Assembly (NCBI GenBank): GCA_038373885.1
Contig: JAWZYV010012261.1
Location: 372,001-436,000 of the forward strand
Reading direction: 5' to 3'
Length of the DNA stretch: 64,000 nt
Origin: Cheiracanthium punctorium
Taxonomy: Eukaryota; Arthropoda; Arachnida; Araneae; Cheiracanthiidae
A program made the translations under genes and the position numbers. Positions 23,158 through 34,379 of this stretch are shown here, one piece after another (the first letter of the stretch is position 1; every line of letters begins with the position of its first letter). The notes beneath the pieces are model-generated. The model made no database searches, was not told the origin of the DNA, and saw only the letters and a program-made list of their open reading frames with translations.

Positions 23158-24115
23158 ATGCATGAAAATCGGTTAACTTGGACGCCAGATAGGGAGTTTT
23201 GGGTGTACACATTGTTTAACATAGGGATTTCTCGAATTCTCGGGAAATATTGGCTCTCTCGCTTAGTTGACTTCCGTTTTAAAAGCTTATTTTTTTGCGC
23301 GAAAATTGACGATTTTTCGCAAAGAATCTTGGCGACATTTGGCGCGTTTTTCTTAATGGGGCCTGTAATGTTTGCTTTCCTGCATTCGGATTATGCATTA
23401 TGTATTACTCAATTTCTTTTCTATTACGTAATGAAAGTTCTCAACTGATTGAGATTTCTCTAGAAATGGAATCTCTGGAATGTTCGTGCAACGTCAGCGT
23501 AGGGTATAAAAGCGGAGGATTGCTCCAGAGATCAGAGCAGTTCAGTCAGTTGTTGCGAGCAGACGTTGATTCTGCTGACAGTATAATGCTTTGATTGTGT
23601 GCTTTTATAAGCGATCTATCCCTTGTTTTGAGGAGCTTACTTTTCAAAGCTCTTTGGGTTTTCTTCATTGTTTGAATCTTGAGGAACAGCTGATAATTTA
23701 TCTCGAGAATTTTCATTGAATTTTAGCCGGTAGAAGAAATTTTTATTGCTTGTTTTTTATGCCCTCTGGCCGTGCCAGATGCTCCATATAGGAGGACGTC
23801 TACCATTTTAATAAGTCCCATGGGAGGAAGTCCGACTTCGCTCGAAGTCCCCAAATTTTGAGCCAATTCCAGAGGAGGGACCGACCCTCTGAAATCGGCA
23901 ACCACAGAGGTGACTTTGAACGTGGATTTATTACGTGTGAATACAGAATCCGAGAAAGCTACTGTGTTAAACTGGCTGTTATAAATCATGTTACTGCTTA
24001 TTTATTCCTGAGATTGTTCATCGACTTTCTAATAAAATTTGTCTTTCGTTCTTGTCAGCTGGACTGTTTACTTGAACTTTCCATCTACACTGTCTTTTAA
24101 GCTTCAAACCCGGAG
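23158..24115 (+). repeat. Old Gypsy-type LTR relic with core promoter
   Basis: TTGGCGACATTTGGCGCGTT and AATGGGGCCTG at about 23331-23367 match the upstream part of the 54-56 kb Gypsy LTR family. TATAAAAG at 23504-23511 lies about 31 bp before TTCAGTCAGT, a normal TATA-to-initiator spacing. AATAAAATTTG and TTACTTGAACTTT near 24030-24080 resemble that LTR's polyadenylation end. The stretch at 23720-23910 is unrelated, so the relic is probably interrupted. Confidence 0.45.
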
Positions 24116-24359
24116 TTTTCTGCGACAATAATTTTGAAGGTACTTTCAAAACTACGGCGATTAGATATAAATATTTTTTGTAATTTATCGACATGCTCTC
24201 TAAAAGAAAGCAAATAGATGTCAGCAGACTACAGAGTGTTGGCTACAGGATCTATATATGAGGAGTACTTTGCTATGATGCATATTGCTACGATGAACTT
24301 TGGCGATGTTGAAGCACAATACAATTGATACACCTTTATTCGAGTATTACTGAGAACTG

Positions 24360-24560
24360 TTTATTTTATAGTGAATTTCAAAATCTATCTCTGTGATTTT
24401 TCATACCAGTTTTCGTAAAAGACGCTTGTATCCTAAAAATAATTTGCAAAACAAATTCAAATATACGGCAAAGTGCCAGTGAAGGGTCGTTTTGATCGAC
24501 TGTATATTTGTGAAGGGATCTTTTTAATCGATTATTATTTTGGAAAGGGGCTGTAAAACG
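24360..24560 (+). repeat. Shorter copy of the 10.1-10.8 kb repeat
   Basis: Shares block order with 10160-10760, including GTGATTTTTCATACCAGTTT and ATCGATTATTATTTTGGAAA. Confidence 0.45.
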
Positions 24561-24584
24561 TATATACGTATATATACGAATATA

Positions 24585-24987
24585 TCAGGTTGTAACGAAA
24601 GTTTTACGCCATATCTGCCTGAAAAACTAACTTCTAACTCCTTAGATACCTGTTTTTGAACTTTCGGTACCAAACCTGTACCGTGTCACATGATACAACA
24701 ATAGTACTTAAAGCTGTACTCATAATTCGTTGATATTTTGTAGCTGACTTTTTGAAACAGAACTGGAAGTAAGTGATGGTTCTAATCCTCTAGAGTGATA
24801 GTTCCATTTGAGACACCTTGTTCTTAATGATAACTATATTTTTTACAGATTTCACAACACAGTGTCATAAAGCAAATCTCTTTCTTTCAAATGCCAAAAA
24901 TCATTTGACAAAATATGAGCAAATACGCTAACGCGAACTGTGTGCTTCCGATGTTTGCGGTGGCGGGAAACTTTCGTTACAACCTAA
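24585..24987. mobile_element. mariner-like MITE
   Basis: The 403-bp element is flanked by TA at both ends. The ends are TCAGGTTGTAACGAAAGTTT and the complement of TTAGGTTGTAACGAAAGTTT. It ends about 170 bp from the 3' side of DM exon 3. No transposase. Confidence 0.7.
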
Positions 24988-25156
24988 TACTATAACGCAT
25001 GTGTGTGTATGCATGCAAGCATGTCTCCCTCTTAAATTTCGCCCAACCTTGCAGAAAATTCTGGCTGCGCCCATGCACTGTGCCCCACATTTCCCTTGCC
25101 GCCCTAGTGTATACCCACTTTTAAGAGCTACATTGATGGAGAGGAAGACGTCTTAC

Positions 25157-25571
25157 CTCTTACAGGAATGGGCCTGACAATCGCTGTATTTTCTGCCAGT
25201 CTCCGCCAGCCGTTCCTCCTGAAGCAGGTCGCCTTGGAGTTGAGAAGTCTGCGTTCGTCTACTAGGGAGCATCGACTGCAACCGCAAGTGTAAAACGGAC
25301 AGCTGCCTTTGTGCCCGGCAAGGTTCGCCATCAAGCCGTGGTTCCTACATTTAGCGCACTTGGGTCTGTTCTTGTCCGCACACACCATCTTTGGACCGGT
25401 GGGATGGAGCTTGGCAGTTCCTCCCGAAACGGCCACAACCTCTGTCGTCTCGAAGTCACCACGCCTCGATTCTTTGCTGAATGTGTCTCGCCCTCCATCA
25501 GAATCTTTACCTTCTCCGTGCTCCATTCGCTTGGTGGGTGGGACGGCACACCATTTCTGGCGGGGTAACAT
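25157..25571 (-). CDS. Divergent DM-domain protein, first coding exon
   Basis: The exon has 138 codons plus one base. Residues 70-101 give CAKCRNHGLMANLAGHKG, then SCPFYTCGCSRC. All eight DM zinc ligands (C72, C75, H78, H87, C91, C96, C98, C101) are kept with standard spacing. The usual [17 protein letters not shown] helix is replaced by LLNSKATCFRRNGWRRLAEN, so DNA contacts should differ or be lost. The N-terminus does not match the other two paralogs. An in-frame TGA lies two codons before the ATG. A good donor (GTAAGA, 25151-25156) ends the exon in phase 1, like both doublesex-like exons. It could be a fast-evolving paralog, a competitor that keeps zinc-module fold without the helix, or an early pseudogene. 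Intact frame and donor argue against the last. Confidence 0.75.
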
Positions 25572-25679
25572 GCTTCATTAAAGGAGGTCCTTCTGTTGAC
25601 GAGTTTTATAATCCATGGCAGTTCTAGTAACTGCGTGCGTGGTTCCGACAGAAGCGGGCCGACAATTATATATATCGAA

Positions 25680-26815
25680 TTTCACGAATTTTTAAGTCGA
25701 CACCAAAATACTCAAGATGTTTATGAAACAGAGAAGTGGATCCCTTTGGCAAATTTTCAGTTTCTGAATCGACATTTAAAACGTGTAGAAAAAAAATTTA
25801 GCCAGGAAGTCAGCTTTTATGGTGAATCTTCAAGGTTTTTAAAATAGATATAAAAATTGCTCTAGAAATATTTTGAAAGCAAAATCAGTGAACCTGACAA
25901 ATCTGAAATTTCATGAGTCGACTCTAAAATGCTCTAAAAGCATATCGAGCAGCAAAAGATTACACTTTTTCATAAATTTTGATAGTTCACCATCGAAAGT
26001 TCACCATTCAAATCACCATCGAAATGTTAACGAAGCACTTGGATCAGAAAAATCAGACTTTATGGTAGATCTTCAATTTCTGACTGGATATCAAAGCGCC
26101 CAAGAAGCATTAAAAATACAAAAAATCAATTCTTCCAGATTCAAATTTACAAGTCGACATGAAATTAGTGCTTTAGGTTAGGCTTTTAATTTTATTAGTG
26201 TACATATAATGAGCAGGTAGCATTTAGAGCACCCATATAAGTTTTTTTCTACTAAGTCTTCAATACTAGTAGTAGATATAAAAAAGTTAAAGCATTCGAA
26301 ACACCGAAATAAGTCCTGGAAAATGTAAATTTCACAAATTTCAAGTCAAATCAAATTGTACGAGATGCATTTGGAGCACCGAAGTCAGTCCTAATAAATG
26401 TTCAGTTTTTGAATAGATATCAAAATGCTCCGGAAACATTCGAAGCACTAAAAATCAGTCTTTTTGATGAATTTTAAAAATTTACAAGTCGAGAATTCAG
26501 GAAAGAGTCGACAGTAAAATCAATCCATCCAGTAAATCATTAAAATCCCGAAAAGGGATTTTGAACGCCGAAAACAGTCATTCTTGGTAGTTTATTTCAC
26601 AAGTCGATGTCAGATTTTAAGCATTTGGAGCATCCCAACTCAGTCTTCCGGATAAATCTCCAGTTTTCGAATAAACCTCAAAATGGTGGAACGCAAAATC
26701 AACACCAAAACACTTGGAACAGGGAAAAGAATATTTCCTGCAAATGTTTAAAATTGGTGAAATTGGATATGAAGCACAAATTTAAAGATACTTTACTGTC
26801 GAGAACTGGATGAAT
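25680..26815. repeat. Degenerate tandem repeat upstream of DM exon 3
   Basis: Variants of AAGTCGACATCAAAATGCTC, GAAGCATTTGGAGCACC and AATCAGTC recur from about 25693 to 26690. Landmark spacings fall near 70-75 bp or multiples. Some units alternate between a TTTACAAGTCGAC form and a TTTTTGAATCGATATC form. Small frames crossing it are not genes. Confidence 0.55.
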
Positions 26816-27741
26816 TCTCTTTTAGAGACTATATTTGTCGGTCATTGATTGTTTTATGTTCGGTAAAAAACCATGATGACTGCTTGAAAACGATTACAGA
26901 CGATAGATTTTCTTGGTAGTGAGAGCACCTATGCTGAGTTTAGCTCCTAACATCGTCTGCAAGCATCTGCTTCCTCATCACAGTCCGCCCGGCATTAGAT
27001 GGGGTAGTGGTGCTTTCACATCCTAAACTTTGCATTTTGAGCGCACTCTAGATTTTGGCTGGCTGCCCTCCAGTTAAGAAATCCCCAAATACTTTTTCCC
27101 TTCACAATTCTTCAACCCCCGGCTAAAACAATGACTGAGAAATGCACAAACAGCAAAATCGAAAGCTCACTTGCAGAGATCTTCTTTAGAGGGGCCATGA
27201 CATACAGCCCCGCCGTACCACATAATTTGTTCACCCTTCTTAAAATTTGTAATCTCTTTATCAGTTGTAATGCATATTACCTACATAATAAGTCTTTTTG
27301 TCTACACAGCTGATTTTACAGATATTGTGTCATTCTGTTTCAAGTCTTAATGAGGCGAAAAAGACCTTCAGAAAAAAAATTTTCGCCTGTGCTTGTCACA
27401 GTAGCTCTTTTTCGTTAGTGCATCCCTTGGAAAGGGCTCAAGCGAACGGAATGAAATATGCTAACGTAACCGTTCTACAGGAGGAACGCCGACTCTTTTT
27501 CTAACGCTTGTCAAAAAATGTCTCGAAACAGTCAATGGGTCACTATTCCCCCACTTTGGAAAATATTTGAATATTCAAAAAAATTATACGATATGTATTT
27601 AAAGCAAAAACAAATTTATTTTTTTAAACTATCTCTATCAGGATGAAAAAATGCACAGAATTATCGAACTTAATGTATCATTTCTTATCGTCTTCCAGAC
27701 GATAATTTATTCATGCGTGATTCGAAATTTGAAATTTTTAA
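26816..27741. other. No gene recognised
   Basis: A+T-rich; no supported feature. Confidence 0.45.
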
Positions 27742-27969
27742 CTCTTTGAAGCTCAACATTTTCACATCAATATAGAAGAACTTTATATAGTGCCCAACCA
27801 TGAAAAAGTACACCCGTTGCAATCTCTCCCGAGTTAACTACCAGTAACATGGCGGTCGATCGAATCACCCATCGCGTGCTACAGGGCTAAAGTCCTTTTC
27901 TTTTCTTTTTTTTTTTTTTTGAGACAGCCGGCTGTGCGTCCAGGTGTACTTTTTGAGCTTTGGGACCAT
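27742..27969. mobile_element. Short TTAA-flanked hairpin MITE
   Basis: Flanked by TTAA at 27738-27741 and 27970-27973. Ends share GAAGCTCAA and its complement TTGAGCTTT. The core ATGAAAAAGTACACCCGTTG, ATGGCGGTCGATCGAAT and GGTGTACTTTTTGAG follow the family. A (T)n run sits in the loop. Confidence 0.55.
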
Positions 27970-27973
27970 TTAA

Positions 27974-28403
27974 CCCTATTTTTTTTAGACTAGCATTTGA
28001 AAGCGGAAAGACGTGGTTTCACGGCGCGATCACAGCGCGTTAATGGGTATCGTTCGCAGGCAGCGGACAAATCAATGCGGAGGCAATTTCTTTGTTCTTA
28101 CTTTTAATCAAGTTCATTCGCAAATTTCAGACAGTAATTATTTTTTTAAAATTATTTCTAGTATAAATGAGGTTATGAAGCTCTCACTCCGATGAATGAA
28201 AATCAAAATTTCAAAAGTTGAATTGATATCAAAACAATGTGATCGTCTCACATGTCGTCTTAAATTACTTTGCGTGTCACTGTATGTGAGCCGAGGGTCA
28301 TAAGCTCGCCATCTATGCTCTACACAGCTTAGTACAAATGAATGGCCGGTGCAGTGAAAGAAGTTCTAACGCACATACAGCTCCGTAATCACCGATTCGG
28401 AAA
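27974..28403. other. No gene recognised
   Basis: Sequence between the MITE and the BEL LTR; nothing supported. Confidence 0.4.
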
Positions 28404-28637
28404 TGTGCCCAGGTTCAAAAATTTTTTAACCAAATAAAGAACACAAGATTTCTAATGGGGTACTTACCCCTATAACTTTCTTTAATAGCTAAATAATAAA
28501 TAAAAACTTTATACAGTCAGCGAAAGCCTTTTCGCTTTTCCTCTTTTTATTTACCAACCTCTTATTTTTATTTCATCCTATTTTTCTTCTCCCGTCCCCA
28601 TGACAACCTAATTTTTGGTTGCCACCAAGATTTCACA
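28404..28637 (-). repeat. Putative BEL/Pao 3' LTR with polypurine tract
   Basis: On the minus strand TTTTGGGGGGAGGA (28638-28651) is a polypurine tract directly followed by TGTGAAATCTTGG, the likely LTR start. TGTATAAAG occurs about 120 bp inside. The far LTR edge (GGGCACA, 28404) is a guess because no second LTR is present. Confidence 0.4.
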
Positions 28638-29316
28638 TCCTCCCCCCAAAATGGTTTTGTGGTAACAAATCATTTACAGTGTATTATACAGTTCTCACTA
28701 AATAACATAATCAAAAATTCAAAATGACATAAGCACAAGAATATTTACAATGGAAGTGACAACAGAAAAAAAAAAAAAAAGAAAATATTTACGAAAGTCT
28801 GAAGTTCAGTATTTCTGTTTTGTGGACAAACAATGTCTATGCACGGGTTTTATTCGTCGACCAAATTTTTTAGAATTTAGCGGGATATGGCATGAACAAT
28901 GGGGTCCTCTCCCGATATCTCTAGTGGATACAGTTACTTCACCGGACGCACCAAAGTTCCATCTTTCGTTTTCACTTGGGCAACCCGAGTACAGCCGTCT
29001 TCGCTTGGGTAAATCTTTTCTACTCTGGCTAAAGGCCAAAGTTGTCGTTTAACGTTATCTTGTCGACCAATACCACATCACCGATCTTTGGAGATAGCTC
29101 TTTTCTCCGGCCTTTTGTACCAATTGTGCTAAGTATACTCTTTTCGGAAACGTGTACGTAGTTCTTCGCGTAAATTTTGACAAAGCTTAAATCGTAAGTG
29201 AAGCCTTTCTCGATCGACCGTGTCAAGATCAGGTATTCCTATCTCTGTAATGTCCTATAAAAACATGGACGATGTAAGGGGCACGAGATCACATGAACTA
29301 TCTGAGATGTAGGTAA

Positions 29317-29861
29317 TAGAGATGAGTTCGGGCTCACTTTTTGAAGCCCGAGCCCGAAGACTTTTAATTCGAGCCCGCCCGAGCCCGAGCAATATTATTT
29401 AAGTCGGAGCCCGAGCCCGAAATTTCAGCTAAAGAAAAATAAAATTCAATAAAATTCTAAGAAGTAATTCTTTGATAGAATACAATAAATTTTGCCGTTT
29501 GTGCAAATTAAAGACAAATATACTTGCAAATTTGTAATGCACTTTCCATTCTTTATACTATCTATGTTTATGAAATAATGTCCGATTTCATGACTAACTA
29601 AGCTATATAAGCCGCCGTTCTGAAATACCCAAAGAGCTTCACGCGCCTTCTAGGCACCCGTGCCGCTATTTTTTTATATGTACTTTTATTTTCCATATGA
29701 ATCACTTTTTAAAAATCTGTTTCAAGGAGTATGTTCAATAAAATAGAAATTTTTCACGAGCCCGAGCCTGAACGCAATTGGTAATTACAGAGCCCTAGCC
29801 CGGTTCGGGCCCGGGCTCGGTCTCGGGCTTTCGGGCTCGGGCTGAGCCCGTCTCATCTCTA
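29317..29861. mobile_element. hAT element with GAGCCC subterminal repeats
   Basis: The 545-bp element has ends TAGAGATGAGTTCGGGCTC and the complement of TAGAGATGAGACGGGCTC, flanked by GTAGGTAA (29309-29316) and GTAAGTAA (29862-29869), 7 of 8 matching. Both ends carry clusters of the hexamer GAGCCC/AGCCCG, as expected of transposase-binding subterminal repeats in hAT elements. The middle is A+T-rich and non-coding. It lies in the BEL integrase between the parts coding for INSRPLTY and the downstream tail. Confidence 0.75.
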
Positions 29862-29983
29862 GTAAGTAAGTGGTCTGCTGTTGATTTGTGCCTCCACGTC
29901 GCATAAAAGAGTCGACAATTCCTCTTATGCCACGGAAGCGTTTCCTAACACTCGTAACAAAAGTGAGTTTACGCATCGAATAA

Positions 29984-30281
29984 AGGCCCCTTCAGTGATC
30001 CAGAGACATGTCGCGGGTCGCTAGCAGTAGGGTGCCAATAGCGGAACCAATTCTTCAATAGTGTAACCATTTCCTTTAAAAAGGTGGTGATACTCCGATA
30101 TTAAACCAACAAAAGATAATTGGGGACCGTGAATAATATTGCGATTTCGCACATCCCCCATCAATTGTTCGGTAGAGGACACCCCAAGTGTCGCCGCCAG
30201 TCTCAGCTTCCTAACCATGTCAAATTTCCCCGTTCAAATACATTGTAGCCGCGACATGTCTCTGGATCACTGAAGGGGCCT
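29984..30281. mobile_element. Harbinger-like 298-bp MITE in the BEL integrase
   Basis: The two ends are identical over 33 bp (AGGCCCCTTCAGTGATCCAG, then AGACATGTCGCGG). TAA flanks both sides (29981-29983 and 30282-30284), a 3-bp duplication typical of PIF/Harbinger. The flanking BEL frame would be continuous without the insert plus one TAA, which confirms the borders. Non-coding. A second copy, itself split, is at 36281-39742. Confidence 0.8.
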
Positions 30282-32050
30282 TAAGTCGTTCCCACCAACC
30301 ACCCCACCAGGCTAGTGTTGGGGGAATGAACTTCCATTTCAAGGGTTTAATACCGGCAGTAGAAAGTTCAATTGTTTGCCAATCTAAGCGTTTTAACGCA
30401 TTCGCTGCTCCCGTTAATTGGTGCCATTGTCAGTGTAGATCGTAGACTGTCGTCCTCGTCTGGCGATAAATCTTCTTAGCGCTTGCACAAAGGTATCCGT
30501 ACTTAGAGACCTTACAAGCTCCAGATGTACTGCCCTGTAGACGGCACATGTGAATAAAACAATCCATGCATTAGATCTATCTCTTAAGAAAAGAGGTCCG
30601 CTTAAATCAATACCAACGATCTCAAAAGTAGCTGCATCACGAACTCGGTCCACAAGCAAATGGATCGGTGGTGTATTGAATGATTTTGAGTTGAATCTCT
30701 TGCAGACAGTACATTTGGTTATGACACTTCTAATTGCTCGTCTAAATGCGATGACGAAATAATTTTCTCTCAGTTTTGTAGATAGAATGTTCATTCCAGC
30801 GTGGCAATTTTTTTTCATGCAATTCTCTGATCAAGCATGTGAATAAATGAGTTTTTGAGGGAAGCAAAATCGGATAACGAAAGGCATATTCGTCTCCTCG
30901 TTCTATAATTTTCGTCTCTACTCTTGCCAAACCTTCATCATCTTTAACAATCATCAAGCCTTTACAGCTGTTTTCAATCTGCCCAAAGCGATTAAGCTGC
31001 ACATTCTTTCAAAGATACTTTTCCGCACTTTCAATTTCCGAGACTGATAAGTTATTTTCTGTGGAAATTGATCGCTTACGAGCATTAATAATAAATCTTC
31101 TCATCCAGCCTAAGATTCTCACAATTTTGAAGGAGTTAGAAAACTTAGAGTACCAGTTAGTGGGTTCCACATCTATCGCGAGACTGGTGAAACTCGTCTT
31201 TTTCTTGAGCTTTTCTCTTATGGCTTCCTCGTCTGGTTGAGCCTATGACGTAGGCCAGTGTGTATAGTCTCTATACAGCCATTCCGGCCCCTCCCACCAC
31301 CTTGAAGCTAGCAATTGATTTGGATTCCCCCGTGACGGGAAATCAGCAGCATTACACTCTCCAGGGACAAAAAACCATCGGTGTGAATCTGTCAGATTGC
31401 ATATTTCCTTAACTCTGTTTCCCACGAAGGTTCCCCATTCGTTATTTCGTTGTATTCAAGCAAGAGCCGTTGTAGAATCTGTCCAGTGGTACATTGGGAT
31501 ATCAAACAGACCAAGTGCTTCTGAGATGGCTGTCAAAAGTCGCGCTCCTATTACACAAGCCAATAACTCCAGCCTTGGTATGGTTACCTTACTTAATGGG
31601 GACAATCGACTCTTTGCTCCAAGCAATTGCACAGTAACATTCTTTTCTTCATAGCGCAGGTAAGTCACCACAGCGTACGTGTGTTTACTTGAATCGCAAA
31701 ATGTATGCAACATCCAGTTATCTCGAGTGCCAAATCCTATTCTTTTCGGCAATTTTACCCTCTGTAGTAGATCAACTTCACCATACCACTTTAAAAATCT
31801 TTGAGCTATACTGTCTGGGAGCTGAGCTTCCCACTCTGATTTCAGCGTCCAAGCCTCTTGTATCAATAATTTAGCTTGCACTAATGCCGGGCAAGATATC
31901 CTATAGGGTCGAAAGTACCTTGCGTAACTGACAAGATTTCTCGTTTAGATGGCAGAGAATTCTATAACTCTATTTTGGGTTTAATACTTAAACTGTCATT
32001 GTAGAGAACCCACTCAGTTTTCACCCCCTCCGATGGTATAGGATGACCCA

Positions 32051-33200
32051 CGGTGATGCTCTCCGAACGAAGAGAAGAGAGAACGCGGGGGGACGAAGCA
32101 AGGGGCTTGTCCTGGGGTTCATCTAAGGAGGCGAGGGAAAGAGAAAACAGATCACTTGACTTGGAGCGGAGAGATACACTGAGGCGGACGCCAGTTAGGA
32201 GAGTTCCCGTGACTCTCCGATGTAATAGGTTACTTCCCACACATCGGCACGCCAAGAGATCGCCAACAATTTCACCCCCTTTTCAAGAACGATCAGTGCA
32301 TGACCCTGCAGATCTAGACTCAAGGAAAATATCGCGAGGATGGCCCCCGTTCTAAAGTGGGGATGGCAAAAGCGGGAAGATAGCAACGCATAAATTACTC
32401 CAGCCAGTGTCATTCGGAGATGTCTAGGATGGGTATAATAAGAGTTCCTTTATCAGCAGCAATAATTAAAACTTGTCTTTAGAAAAATATTTTAAAACGC
32501 TAGAAGCATCGCACTTACTATCGCACTTTTGAAAAAAAAATTTAATATTTTATTATTTTTTTTTCACGATTTTAAAATTCGTTAATTTTAATTTAAAATG
32601 CGTGCGCTCACTGTCTCAGGAAGGAAAAAAAAAAGAAGGGAAATTTGAAGGAAGAAAATTGCGTTAACTATTTACATATATTTACCTCAAAATTTACTTA
32701 TTCGTTTTAGTTGTGGACGCAGGATCTTATTTTAGGCTGTGTATTCGGAGCACGTGACATGGTGCTTCCATTTTATAGTTGTCCTAGAAACTGCACAGAT
32801 AGTATCAAAACACGTACTAAAATAATCTTTCACACATTATGAAGGTTTAATTTCTACCTGAAAATCAAAGTAAATTATCTGAATATTTTAATTGAATCCA
32901 ACAAATTATTCGAAGAGTTTAGTTTCATAAATTGACATTTATTTTCCTATTTTATAAAGATAGTTGCAAGTTATGCATAAATGTATAAATTTAATAATAT
33001 CTGATGCTAATAACTAATAAGTAGTTCGAAAAATCCTCTAAAGTTTTAGACATTCTAAAATTTAAACTTCTGGTCAGAGAAAAGAGAAAATTAGATTTTT
33101 TTTTCCGGAAACATATATCGTAATTTAATGTGTTCTCTTGAGTATTTGTAGAGCCTGAAATATTTAACCCATTAACCGTATATAGAACACTGTAAAACTA

Positions 33201-33243
<43 letters not shown>

Positions 33244-33660
33244 TTAAATTCTTTTTAAAAGCATTTTCTTAAATTCATGTTATATATTTTTTGCAATTCC
33301 CCTAAAGAACTCTTCAGCAATGTGACACAGGCATTTAAAAGTTTAATGTTAAGAAAATCTTCATGCACGGGTGATTTGTGAAACGTAAATTAATTTCATT
33401 TAAGTAATATTCCACAACAATTTTTTTTCGGGGTTTCCCGCAAGTACCCTACAGAGAGTGTTCACACATTTTTGTAACGATTTTGCAAAGATATATATAG
33501 AAATAAATATAAGAATTTTATTTTCTAATGTGTTCAGTCTGATAGCCCTTTCTTTGAACCATCATATTACATCTTGATTTCAAAGATGAAAGTCCTTTTC
33601 TTAAAACATCAAGGCTGATATTATTCCACTCCTCCATCACAATCTTGTAGTAATATAATC
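32051..33660. other. No gene recognised; GC-rich patch and long poly-A
   Basis: A GC-rich patch at 32051-32400 has open frames on both strands that match nothing known to me. An A-run of about 35 bases lies at 33205-33239. The rest is very A+T-rich. Confidence 0.4.
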
Positions 33661-34045
33661 TTTTGTAGTAATATATGAATGTATCTTGTGTTTGCGTGAT
33701 TATGGCAACGCTATACTAGGGCAATCTGCCAAGGATGGGAAGGTGCCTTGGCAGGAGAACTTTCTAAGGGGTTCTAAAGCGTATTCACGTTACATCTGGA
33801 AAAAACCTACCAAAAATCCAGACTGTTAGATCGACAGCTGCTCTTCGGGACCTTCACTCTTCGGCAGTCTACCATTTTCAGTGGCATAACTACTGTGCGA
33901 TGGTAAGGCTATAAATGTATCTTAAAGTAGAAAGATAATTCAACTCATCTTCGTTTAGAAATATATTTAATTTTATATTTCAATTCCATTCATTATCACT
34001 GAAAAATAACGTTCAATAAATACTTGTCACACATTTTTGCTTTCA
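33661..34045 (+). repeat. Possible 5' LTR of the gag-bearing element
   Basis: It lies 1.3 kb before the gag. A GC-richer first half, an A+T-rich second half and AATAAATACTTGTCACACA at the end look like an LTR with polyadenylation signal. The edges and partner LTR are not identified. Confidence 0.25.
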
Positions 34046-34379
34046 TGCCTTTTAAGATGCAATTTATTCCAAGAAAAACTTATGTTCTGTAGTTGCTTTC
34101 AAAGACCATTGCAGAGCAAGCAGTAATTATTTTTATTTCCAACGGAGGGGAGAGTATGAGGGAGCGTCCTCTAAGTGAAACTGTACTCCCCCTCTCTAAA
34201 CAACGGGGGATGAGGGGGAGAAAAGCAATAAACTTTAGGTTTACCTTTGCCGATCTCTGGGAAGATAGGGATGTAATAGCATCAGAAGGATGTTGTATGT
34301 CAAATATATATATATTCAAAGTCCAACCTGTAAATATGATTATGTATGTATATATAATAAATGATTAGTCTCGACATCA

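Larger units (their letters stand above)
28870..32050 (-). pseudogene. BEL/Pao retrotransposon polyprotein, 3' half, broken
   Basis: Read leftwards, the pieces are the end of the RT region and the RNase H/A17-type segment (31456-31960; SKHTYAVVTYLRYE and KVTIPRLELLACVIGARLL), the linker with GECNAADFPSRG (31243-31425), the integrase head (30742-31002), the integrase core (30414-30818; GIDLSGPLF and IYTDNGTN) and its C-terminal part with AWWGGWWER (30290-30330), INSRPLTY (29870-29890) and the tail (29029-29226; GDVVLVDKITLND). Several frameshifts and stops separate them, so it is dead. A hAT element and a Harbinger-like MITE sit inside the integrase part. Gag, protease and the 5' LTR are missing. 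The junction to GC-rich foreign sequence is near 32030-32050. Confidence 0.85.

Noticed and set aside
28750..29052. 100-codon plus-strand frame
   Set aside because: Overlaps the BEL integrase tail on the opposite strand.
32053..32355. GC-rich frames on both strands next to the BEL relic
   Set aside because: Highly charged, unrecognised translations on both strands; no start or splice support.
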